Positions 1 through 9,576 of a stretch of DNA of 64,000 nucleotides are shown piece by piece (within the stretch, counting starts at the first letter, position 1; every line of letters starts with the position of its first letter). The notes beneath the pieces were generated by a model. That model saw nothing but the letters and a program-made list of their open reading frames with translations, made no database searches and was not told the origin of the DNA. The translations under genes and the position numbers were made by a program. Origin of the DNA: Bryum argenteum (lineage: Eukaryota > Streptophyta > Bryopsida > Bryales > Bryaceae); assembly GCA_037043015.1 (NCBI GenBank), contig CM073323.1:18919758-18983757 (forward strand), in the 5' to 3' direction.

Positions 1-1679
1 GTCTAAGCGAACGATTTGTCCATGTACACGTTTCTCGACATATCGACCTTGGTTTCGACGACGGTATAAAACATGACCATCACCATCTACCTCAGTAGTA
101 TCTCGAACTTGCATAGGATAGTTTTTTGTACATCTACTATTGTCTTCCATGCATGGACAATTGGGATTGTCCAAACCACAAGGTCCATGCATCATATGTT
201 TGGCAACTGCGGCATACAATTGAGGTTGTCTATCTAAATCGGGAATCTCAGCACATACTATTCTATCTATAAGGTGACAGTCATTGACCTTGTCTTTTAA
301 CCAAAGAAGAATGTGTGCATGAGGAAGACCACGTTTTTGAAACTCAATAGTGTAACAAAAAGCAATTGTCTCTCCCATGATATTCTTCTTGGTAATCTCA
401 TCCATCAAAGTTTTTAATTTAAGTTCAAAAACACGTACAACAACATCTGGACGATCTGGAGGACTTTGACCTGGTTCAAGCTCATTAAGAATCTCAGGCC
501 AGGTCGGATTACACGTCATTGTCACAAACAAATCGGGTTTTCCTAAAACTCTAACCAAAACCATACTATCATGAAAAAGTTTTTGCATGTATCGAGGGGA
601 GCCAATAAATGTTGCGGGTAAGACAATGCGACGCCCAATGCGTGCTCTATTGTCCTCCTGCAAAGCATCTACAATCCCCTGATAGCATTCTGCACGAAGT
701 TCATTTTGATGTTGTCTAATGAATAACAAATTTTCATGTTCTACACGTAAATATTGATCTACCACATATTGCTGGAATAATCTACCAGCCCTATGTAGTA
801 CATTAGATTCCGGTCGCTTTTGAAGCAAATATTGGACATATGACTTTAAAGTCACTCCAGTATTTGCTTTAAAAGTTGGTGACCATCCACATTGTTCCTC
901 TGGAAATAACAAAGGATAGGATAAAGCATCGTACGCTGGGTGAATTTCTTTTATTCGTAGTAAATTTCCACCGTGTTGGTGAAGAATAATATCTCTACCT
1001 AAATTCATGTACTGTTCGTCAAGAACAATAGCAGCAACTTCTGGAACTACTTGGCGATTATATCGACGGGGATGTTCTCCAGAAGGAACTTCACCGGAGA
1101 TACGAAGTCCCATGTTTGATCCCCTTTGAAGAACATCACGCGAAGACTTAAAACCTCGAACTAATGCATTTACGGATTCTAAAACTTCTTGAATGTTATT
1201 AAGAGTATCACGATGAAGATCATCAAAAATCTCCATACGACGATTCGTTTGTAAACCATCATCCAAAAAATAAATTTGTGCAAATTTAGCACCTTGGTCT
1301 AAATCGGGTTGTAAATTTCAAATGTGGTGGCATAATTCTCCGTTTACACACGAAAAGTATATACCCCTCTACCTTCAACTTGGCTAGATTGAAACTTACT
1401 TCTCATACTCGTAAATGCAAAAGCTTGATTATACTTTCGAATATATTTAATAAACTCTCGAGATTTAGGTGTAGTGCCCATATAAAGCTCATTGAGCATT
1501 GGATGGACAATTGGGTGATTAACATGTTCATTGGCAATTTTGCCATTGTAACAACAAATGGTATTTTTTTCTTTTTTAAAACGAAATGCCAAACATTTTG
1601 GACATTGGATGCACATTGATCCAACACTATCAACATTGACATCTAGAAAATTATCAATGGTAGACAAAGCACGTGCCAT
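1..1679 (-). pseudogene. Helitron Rep/helicase, N-terminal part
   Basis: The reading starts at 1679 (MARALSTIDNFLDVNV) and continues to the window edge through the replication-initiator region. Helitron RepHel proteins join an HUH rolling-circle endonuclease to a PIF1-type helicase; only the Rep half is in view. Near 330-345 the frame that copy 2 has lost is intact here, because copy 1 has five A residues where copy 2 has four, and it reads through the HUH motif GLPHAHILLW. A 2-bp insertion near 1353 relative to copy 2 ends the first open stretch after 111 codons (...VYTFRV), so this copy is broken too, at a different place. The sequence is otherwise very close to copy 2, so the damage is recent. 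Confidence 0.85.
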
Positions 1680-2096
1680 TGTCTAAAAAGACAATAAAAA
1701 AAGTAGGATTTATGATAGGATGATGAAGATCCTATCATAAATCATATAAAGTCTACAAAATTTCAACGAAGGTTATCAAAAATATAAGATTTAATATAGG
1801 ATAACAAAGATCCTATTCTAAACCCTGTAAATCCAACAGAGATTTCAAAAATTATTATAAAGTAGGATTTAGTGTAGGAAAAAAATCCTACTATAAATCC
1901 TAATTTCAATCTTTTTAAAATCACAAGAGTAAAGTCAATGATAATACCTTTTAGACTTGTGCTCCAAGAGATTCCACTCCAAGAAGTTTACCACCACTTG
2001 CTCCACTCCAAGAAGTTTACCTCCAATGCACTGTGCTTCACCAATCATCATTCCAAAAGAATAATAAATTTAGGTTTTAAATTTTGAAAAAAAAAG

Positions 2097-2132
<36 letters not shown>

Positions 2133-2150
2133 ATCAATCAATCAGATACA

Positions 2151-2306
2151 ATTCTGCGTTTCACGAATCTGCGCCCCGCGAACGAACAGCGCGCGATCAG
2201 CGCGATTCTGCTCACGCGAATCGCGCAACTCACGCAGAAACCACGCGATCGCGCTGAGCTTGCGCGCGCGGTTCGTTCACGCGGGCGGAGTTCGTGAACG
2301 CAGAAT
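2151..2306. repeat. GC-rich palindrome in Helitron 1
   Basis: An imperfect inverted repeat of about 155 bp bounded by ATTCTGCGTTTCACGAA and TTCGTGAACGCAGAAT, rich in GCGCGAACGAACAGCGCG-like blocks. It lies between the short tandem repeats and a run of about 38 A residues at 2091-2128. The matching palindrome in Helitron 2 (8871-9046) is longer and more perfect. Confidence 0.8.
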
Positions 2307-2338
2307 CTGCGCCACCGCTTGCCTCTCGCACACCACCG

Positions 2339-2862
2339 AACTTCAATTTGTGAAATTTCAACTTCAAAACTTGCAATCTCACCTCAAAACTCGCAATTTC
2401 AACTTGAAAACTTGCAATTTCAATCTCCACAACTTGAACTTGCAATTTTGCAACTCCAAGTTTGTAAATTCCAACGTCCAAGATCACAACCTCACAACTT
2501 CACAACTTCACAATTTGTCATAAATCTTCAAGTGTTGAACTCAAATGTGTCAAAAAAGTTTGCAATGTGTTGTGTGTAAGCTCAAATTGCAACATACAAG
2601 TGCATTTTCCACAAACCCACAAACTCAACGTTCAAAAACACTGTGGAGAAGTAGAAGTACAGTTAAGAAGTAAACATGTATAGAAGTAAAAAGTAACATA
2701 AAATGTAAAAGGTAACAGTAATAGTAAAAGTAAAGTAAAAGTAAAGTAAAAGTAAAGTAAAAGTAAAGTAAACGTAAAGTAAAAGTAAAGTAAAAGGTAA
2801 AGGTAAAGGTAAAGTAAAAGGTAAAGTAAAAGTTAAAGTTAAAGATAAAGTAAAAGGTAAAG
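2339..2862. repeat. Helitron 1 5' tandem repeats
   Basis: Two arrays. 2339-2520 is built of about 21-bp units around TTGCAATTTCAACTTGAAAAC. 2651-2862 is an imperfect array of AAAGTAAAGT and GGTAAAGTAAA units. Both recur in inverted orientation in Helitron 2 (8640-8850 and 8281-8475), so they belong to the element. Open frames through them are low-complexity artefacts. Confidence 0.85.
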
Positions 2863-2900
2863 TACACGTCCAGCTGGGTGTTGTGATTTTAGTAGTATGA

Positions 2901-4132
2901 TGAGATAATAAAAGATAGTTGTATTTTACTTTATAAATATTTATTTTAAATTTTTATTATTATTATTAATTGTCCTTAAATTTAGTCTTGTTTTTAGAGT
3001 AAAGAACATACCAACCAACTACTTAACCCCTAACCATCGTTGAAACCAGAAATGGGTTTTTGCAATTTTAGGCAGCCTTGATGAAGGGATTAAAAGTAAT
3101 ATATTTGTGTAAAAATTTTACTGTGTGCTTCTTATATTGCAAAGTGTATGTGGTAAAAGGGCAAGTCCAAAAAGGGCAGCTTAAATTTATTCTTTTTTGA
3201 GTTTTCAAAAAATATGTTTATAACATAATCACTACTTAAGTACCAAAGTGACCCAAGTCAAAAAAAATATCAATTTTAGAAAGGCAGCCTCCAAAAATTT
3301 CAAAAACAATCTTCACAATGTCGAAAAAAACTTGGGTTACAAACTTTCGATGCTACGATCTCTAAAATGGTAAACATTCAACAATCAATATTTTGAAAAA
3401 TAACTAAAAATAGGCTTATGTACAAGATCTCACAGTTGGAAGTTTAAAAAAAGAAATTCCAATTGGTTCCCACCCTCAGAAGTGAATAGAGGTAGAAAAT
3501 CTTAGTTTTGAGGTTTCTAAGTTTTCAAAAATATATAAAGACGGTTAGGGATTAATTCATTGCTTTATTATAGGTGACTCATAACATCAAGGTAAATAAA
3601 TTTTATTTTATTTTCAGTTTATAAAAATTTGAATAAAAGTGGTTCATTGGATGTTAAAGGGCTATTTCAAAATAAATCTTCCACTGGTCTATTAATGTAA
3701 AACTTACTTGTTTTGATATATAAATATTCTTGTTTCAAGGTTGGTATTGGACAATTTGTAATCTATTGTCTAGTATGGAATTTGAGCCAATCATATTTAT
3801 TTTGAATCAAATTTTAATTTGATAAAGTTGACAAACTTGGCGAGTTTTATTTTGTAATTTTAAATGTTAAACATTCAAGACTGAAATTTCTAAATTATAA
3901 TCACTTTCGGTTATGTAATTTTAATTCAAAATTAATTCAAATCCAATCAAATGTTGGAATTTCAACCTATTTTTTCACTTTTGATTTTTGTAATATATTA
4001 ATAAATTATGATCTTGCAATCTATGAGGTTAATTTTAATGGTAACTTATCTAATGTAGAATGCATATTATTAAATTACAATATATATTTTTACCTAATTT
4101 TATTGAAGATTGATGTTTGAAGTTATATTTTA
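2901..4132. other. AT-rich intergenic DNA, no gene seen
   Basis: AT-rich sequence without a credible open frame, RNA gene or terminal repeat that I can see. Confidence 0.6.
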
Positions 4133-4623
4133 TTAAACTGGAATAAGAAGAGGGTGGTATTGTACAATATGCTTTACTAGAGTAGAAAATGCGCAACCAA
4201 CAATTTTAACATATTTTCGTAGTGACAGATATTTGGCAAAGTAACTATTATAGTGTTGTTTTATTGTACCATATCGTGGTAAAGAACGTTTTACTGCACT
4301 CCATGTTCCTTCAATAATATTATTGTGCGCTTCCATATTTGGATCACGAAAATGTAAAGAGTGATTGACCGTTTCGTGAGAATAGTCCAAATGACACAAG
4401 CGTTCTATATTATAACCAAGCCAACAATCGCTAATCATACTACTACCGGGTTCAACAAATTTCACAATTATTTCTTCTAATGTATGTGCCGTTTGATTTG
4501 AGACACATGTTTAAAAAATATTATCGGAGCCACACTCTACACCTCCAAAAACCTATTGTCCTTCTACTCGCCTACCAGGGTTATATTTTTTTTTACAGAA
4601 CTTACTTTCATCAATCTTCATTA
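4133..4623 (-). pseudogene. Merlin/IS1595-like (ISXO2-type) transposase fragment
   Basis: On the minus strand the frame reads IDESKF from about 4620, then a NPGRR block, FGGVE, SDCWLGYN and later NNIIEGTWSAVKRSLPRYG. These are the blocks of the ISXO2-like DDE domain: first acid in IDES, second in ISDCW, third in IIEGTW. IS1595 and eukaryotic Merlin transposons use this domain for cut-and-paste transposition. The 110-codon open part covers the second and third acidic residues. Upstream the same frame has two stops, one where the family has tryptophan (GQ-W-VFGG) and one after DNIF. It is a dead fragment without its N-terminal part. I did not find flanking inverted repeats. Confidence 0.75.
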
Positions 4624-4785
4624 TTTTTCCTACTCCCCAATTCTTTCCATATCTTCATCGTTCATTACTAATACACATTTATCAATCTATGGTGGTATGA
4701 TTATCGCCAATTTTACCATGCAGAAGACCTACCATTTAACTAGTTTGAGTAGCCCAACAATACATTAAAGTAAGTGCTTGCTTAA

Positions 4786-5221
4786 CACTAGGACCGAGAA
4801 GCGTAACATATATGTTACGCGTAACATATGTGTTACGCTTATAGGGCTGAAACACACCTATCTTTTTCTTGTGCTTTGAGCCTGAAGCCTTGATATTTCT
4901 ACATCAATGGTCTGTATACATTGCCTAGCAACTATTTTGATTGATTAGACCTTGTTGATGTGGGATATGACCCACAACTTTGACCAATCAGAACTATCCA
5001 TTTTGAATCATTTCCAGAATCTCATGGCGTACTCATTTCACTCCGTATGAGTGCATCTAAAGTATGTTCCATTGGTATATTGTTGTTGTAGCTATTTTAG
5101 GCAAGTTGTTAGGAAGTGCTACACCAAAGTCTAAGTCATTTCGTGCAACCAATGAACCTCCACCACCCTATGGATAAGCGTAACTTATATGTTACAGATA
5201 CGGTAGCAATCGGTCCTAGTG
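4786..5221. mobile_element. 436-bp MITE with CACTAGGACCGA ends
   Basis: Perfect 12-bp inverted ends, CACTAGGACCGA at 4786-4797 and TCGGTCCTAGTG at 5210-5221, each flanked by TTAA (4782-4785 and 5222-5225). Because TTAA is its own reverse complement, the duplication could be read as TTAA or TA, so the superfamily is uncertain. Next to the left end is a nested palindrome, GCGTAACATATATGTTACGC. No coding capacity. Confidence 0.75.
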
Positions 5222-5240
5222 TTAAGTGTTTAGGTTGTTT

Positions 5241-5295
5241 CACCGAACGACCTCCTTCGGTAAGTGTTCGGTTGCAATCGGAAGGAGGTCGTTCC
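5241..5295. repeat. Inverted repeat (hairpin)
   Basis: GAACGACCTCCTTC near 5242 pairs with GAAGGAGGTCGTTC near 5281, around a short loop. It sits just outside the MITE. Function unknown. Confidence 0.6.
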
Positions 5296-7459
5296 TGCAA
5301 GCAACCGCCTACCGAAATTGAACTGCTCTACGAACAGCGCACTCGAACAGCGCTATACTTTTGCCCGCCCGACGACACACTCTCGATGTGGAACAAACCC
5401 TAACAAACAGTCATACACACTAGCTACGATCGAATTGAGAAAATTTGCTTGTGTTCAATTTTGTGATAGGAGGAAATTTATGTAATTTGTGTACGACCGT
5501 TGGTGTTCATTATCCGCTCAAAGTAGGTGTGCAACGATATCACTTGGGAGTCAACGACGCTGTAACGTTCCGTTTCTGATTTCATTGAGACGAATAGAGA
5601 AGAAAATTTGAATGTGACTGAGACGAATAAATAAGATGCTTCGGATGCGATCAAGACGAATCAATACTAGAAGCGAATGACTTCCGTCGATGGTGAGCGG
5701 TATCCGCTAATTCTATTGGTCGTGGCGACAGAGATCGCCGTTACTACATGTGTCTCAAGAGTCGAACGCGTAGTGAGATTTCTAAGTAATCGTTTTTAAT
5801 ACATAAAAGATCATGATACATAATTCCATCGCCTAAATCCCAATTGATTTAGCTATGTTCGATGGAGGAGGTTGGTCTAGATGGACGGAAATCTAGCGAC
5901 TGTCGCCAACTTATCGTTCAGGATTAACGATAACATCAGTACTTCCCTCGTAATTGTTGTAATATTGTCGCGATACTATTGCAATATTGCGGCCAACAAA
6001 TAACAATATAGTACACACGTTGTACTGTCGCAGTATCGCAACAAGTACGTTCATCGCAGTGTAGTTGCAATGGTGATGTTTATCCAAATTTTGTATATTA
6101 CGTTGTAATTGTGCTGTTGTAGTATTGTGTAATTAAAATAGTGATGTTTATCAATGTATTACAAAATCTAATACATACATAAATCAGACTAATTGACATG
6201 ACAAAAGTCTTAATTTAATTATAGAAATAGGGAAGTTTATCCCAAACTTCATACAACCAATACTACCGCAGAAAGCATCAAACTCAAATAGATTATCGCT
6301 TTTACGCCGTGTAACACCAAATCCCTTTTGCAAGAAACGAGGACACAAGATTGGGCCGAACGATGGTGTGTACACAAATTGTTTACCTTTCAAGCAATGG
6401 ATTAATCAACTCCTCATACAATATACAACTTAGATATAGACTCATCCAAGATATTCAAACATACATGCAAACTTGGTTCCTATTGAAACATGCACCTTGC
6501 AATTATCACAAATGCAAACTAATGCAAAAAACAATCAGGATTTTGTGCATTCCGGGCGGCGCTTCCTTGCTATTATCTTCACTAAGCCAAATTCAAGAAC
6601 CAATTCAAAACTACAAAATTTAAGCACAGCCTATTTAAGCCAAGCCTCAGTCAAATCACATCAAGCCTTCACACAACTTTTGTTGGCAATTATGTTACCA
6701 TTTCAATGTTAAGATCCAACCTAGACTACTAGCATTCTAAAACACTAAATCAAATAAAAAGAATTGCAAGAATGTAGAAAAAATGAAGAAGAGATCTCCC
6801 TTTTTGTCGTACCCCACCACCGCTGGACCCTTGGCCACAAAAATGGCTGTCAGTCTCTCCTTCTTGATCTATTGAAGATGAGGCTAGTCTTGTTGAAAAG
6901 AAGACTCGAAAGCGCTTCCGGATCTGTAAAGTTCGTCCTCTAGTTCATCCTCGATCGCGAGATCTTGCGCCTAAAGCCTTCTGAACTACCACCGCAGCCG
7001 CCCTTCCTTCCTTCCGCACCTCTCTCTTTTCCTTCCTACACACACAAACCTCTACGACACACTCTCTTACGTCTTTTTTATCATTCATATCCTACCATTT
7101 TGCATCTCAATACCCTCTTCTCTCTTTCTTCGTCTTCCTCCCATGCCATGGACTTCTATCACACACCAAAAAAATACACAACCCACATTCATCAATTTGT
7201 CGTTAACACTAACCAAACTTCATCCGTCAAGCTCGGCGACATCCATCCGGCAGTTATCAAGAATCATCGATTAGAGGTTTATCTCTTAGTATTAGTCAAC
7301 ACTTAGGCAATCTACTCTTTTAAAAAGACAAAGGACACAATCCAAGAAGTATTAAAGTAAATCAGACATAATTATAAGCAATCTAAAGTAATAACCAATC
7401 AATATAAAATACCAAAACCTTGCCTCTAATATATTGGTGCCTCACAAAAATACCGACTT
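5296..7459. other. Intergenic DNA, no supported gene
   Basis: Mixed AT-rich DNA. An open stretch at 6965-7306 encodes a Pro/Ser/His/Thr-rich peptide with no recognisable domain, and I do not treat it as a gene. The last 11 bases before the next element (7460-7470) belong to a target-site duplication. Confidence 0.5.
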
Positions 7460-7470
7460 AGCAGGAAATG
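7460..7470. repeat. Left target-site duplication of the 24.5-kb element
   Basis: AGCAGGAAATG, repeated exactly at 31932-31942. It lies directly outside the terminal sequence GGGAAACCACGGGTGTGAGCG. A duplication of 9-11 bp is characteristic of MULE insertion. Confidence 0.75.
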
Positions 7471-8131
7471 GGGAAACCACGGGTGTGAGCGTTGAGCGGT
7501 GAGCGGTGAGCGGTGAGCGGTAAAGTTCGAGCGGTAAGAAATAAAAATTTTAAAAGTTAATGGCCCTATTACCATGGAATAGGTGGTTTTAAAATTTTGA
7601 AATGGTTATTTTTAGGCATAAAAGTACCCAAAACCGTGGACATAGGGTACTGTATCCATTTCGATATATGGTAATGGGGTCCTACAATATTACATAATTA
7701 ATCCACATTTGCAAATTTAAATGAAAGTCAATTAAATTATGGGCTCGCATCATCATGTGTAACCAATTCAATTTAAATCAAATACAAAATATAAACCAAA
7801 AGTTGAGATAGCCATTTCGGTAATCAATAAGTTTTATTTATTGTTTTAGGATTTAGAGACTAATTAGGGCTGACGTCATCAATTTCCTCTTTCACATGTT
7901 AGAATTATATGCAGATGATTCAGTTTATATAATCTGAAAATTATAACTACGGGTCGTCCTTCCATGTCTCCTTGAAAGGTGAACAGAAAGACATTCATGA
8001 TTTCACGTGGCATTGTAGTGGTCCGAGTTCGATTCTCCTCGGCCTCGTTTGAGCGTTGCATTGCGTCGTGCTGCAGCTATCCTGAGCTATACAAATACTA
8101 GACTAGAACCCCTACCATCATTGGCAAGTTT
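7471..8131 (-). repeat. Left terminal region of the MULE-like element
   Basis: About 660 bp that recurs in opposite orientation at 46920-47637, at the 3' end of the second methyltransferase unit. It begins GGGAAACCACGGGTGTGAGCG, then four GAGCGGT-type units, then AT-rich DNA, and ends inward with the block GCTATCCTGAGCTATA. It contains GAGTTCGATTCTC, which resembles a tRNA B box, but the arm does not fold like a tRNA. Confidence 0.75.
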
Positions 8132-8280
8132 CAAAAAATTCAAACTGGAAATAAAGAAATGTTTAGAAACTTTTAGTTGGCATCGAGTTTAAAAGTTTAA
8201 CATTTACATGAATTAAGAAACTGTAAAACGTTGATAAGTAATAGGTAAACGTCATCATACTACTAAAATCATAACACCCA

Positions 8281-8850
8281 GCTGGAAGTTTACTTTTACT
8301 TTTACTTTATCTTTTACTTTATCTTTTACTTTATCTTTTACTTTATCTTTTACTTTATCTTTTACTTTATCTTTTACTTTATCTTTTACTTTATCTTTTA
8401 CTTTACCTTTTATTTTACCTTTTACTTTATATTTTATTTTACTTTTACTTTAATTTTACTATTACTGTTACCTTTTACATTTTATGTTACTTTTTACTTC
8501 TATGTTTACTTCTTAACTGTACTTTTACTTTTCCACAGTGTTTTTGAACGTTGAGTTTGTGGGTTTGTGAAAATGCACTTGTATGTTGCAATTGAGCTTA
8601 CACACAACACATTGCAAACTTTTTTGACACATTTGAGTTCAACACTTGAAGATTTATGACAAATTGTGAAATTGTGAAGTTGTGAAGTTGTGAGGTTGTG
8701 ATCTTGGAAGTTGGAATTTACAAACTTGGAGTTGCAAAATTGCAAGTTCAAGTTGTGGAGATTGAAATTGCAAGTTTTCAAGTTGAAATTGCGAGTTTTG
8801 AGGTGAGATTGCAAGTTTTGAAGTTGAAATTTCACAAATTGAAGTTCAGC
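8281..8850. repeat. Helitron 2 5' tandem repeats
   Basis: 8281-8475 is a pyrimidine-rich array of CTTTTACTTTAT units, about eight of them nearly perfect. 8640-8850 is a degenerate 20-22-bp array around ATTGCAAGTTTTCAAGTTGAA. Both match the reverse complement of copy 1, but the first array is more regular here. Confidence 0.85.
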
Positions 8851-8870
8851 TGCTGCGCGAGACAGCAGCT

Positions 8871-9046
8871 GGCGCAATTCTGCGTTTCACAAAACTGCGC
8901 CCGCGCGAACGAACCGCGCGCGCAACTGCGCGCAGTCGCGTGGTTCTGCGTGAATTGCGCAGTTCGCGCAGAACCGCGCGACTGCGCGCAGTTGCGCGCG
9001 CGGTTCGTTCGCGCGGGCGCAGTTCTGTGAAACGCAGAATTGTGCC
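8871..9046. repeat. 176-bp GC-rich palindrome in Helitron 2
   Basis: Near-perfect inverted repeat centred near 8958. The outer arms are GGCGCAATTCTGCGTTTCAC and GTGAAACGCAGAATTGTGCC, and the inner arms contain CGAACGAACCGCGCGCGCAA and its complement. It would form a very stable cruciform or RNA hairpin. T-rich repeats (TTTTTTG units) follow at 9057-9115. It lies between the tandem repeats and the Rep gene. Confidence 0.9.
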
Positions 9047-9576
9047 GATTGATGTTCCTGTTTTTTGTTTTTTGTTTTTTGTTTTTTGTTTTTTTATTTT
9101 TTATTTTTTTTAAATTTTTTATTTTAAATTTTTATTTTTTAAAATTTTTTTTAACCTAATTTTTTTATTTTTATGGAATGAATGATTCGTGAAGCACAGT
9201 GCATTGGAGGTAAACTTCTTGGAGTGGAGCAAGTGGTGGTAAACTTCTTGGAGTGGAGCAAGTGGTGGTAAACTTCTTGGAGTGGAATCTCTTGGAGCAC
9301 AAGTCTAAAAGGTATTATCATTGACTTTACTCTTGTGATTTTAAAAGATTGAAATTAGGATTTATAGTAGGATTTTTTCCTACACTAAATCCTACTTTAT
9401 AATAATTTTTGAAATCTCTGTTGGATTTACAGGTTTAGAATAGGATCTTTGTTATCCTATATTAAATCTTATATTTTTGATAACCTTCGTTGAAATTTTG
9501 TAGACTTTATATGATTTATGATAGGATCTTCATCATCCTATCATAAATCCTACTTTTTTTATTGTCTTTTTAGACA

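Larger units (their letters stand above)
1..2900 (-). mobile_element. Helitron, copy 1 (5' part; cut by window edge)
   Basis: The 5' terminus lies at 2900 and reads TCATACTACTAAAATCA on the minus strand, preceded by an A, which is the usual plant Helitron start (TC next to a host A). The element runs leftward out of the window. It is almost identical, in inverted orientation, to 8255-11255 of the second Helitron: terminal motif, pyrimidine tract, short tandem repeats, GC-rich palindrome, A-rich stretch and Rep gene all occur in the same order. The 3' end is not visible. The terminus is seen directly; the family assignment rests on the Rep/helicase of the second copy. Confidence 0.9.

Noticed and set aside
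2625..2867. 80-codon Phe/Tyr-rich minus-strand frame
   Set aside because: Low-complexity product of the AAAGT array.
8010..8050. tRNA gene or tRNA-derived SINE (GAGTTCGATTCTC)
   Set aside because: B-box-like only; the T-arm does not pair and no A box stands at the right distance.
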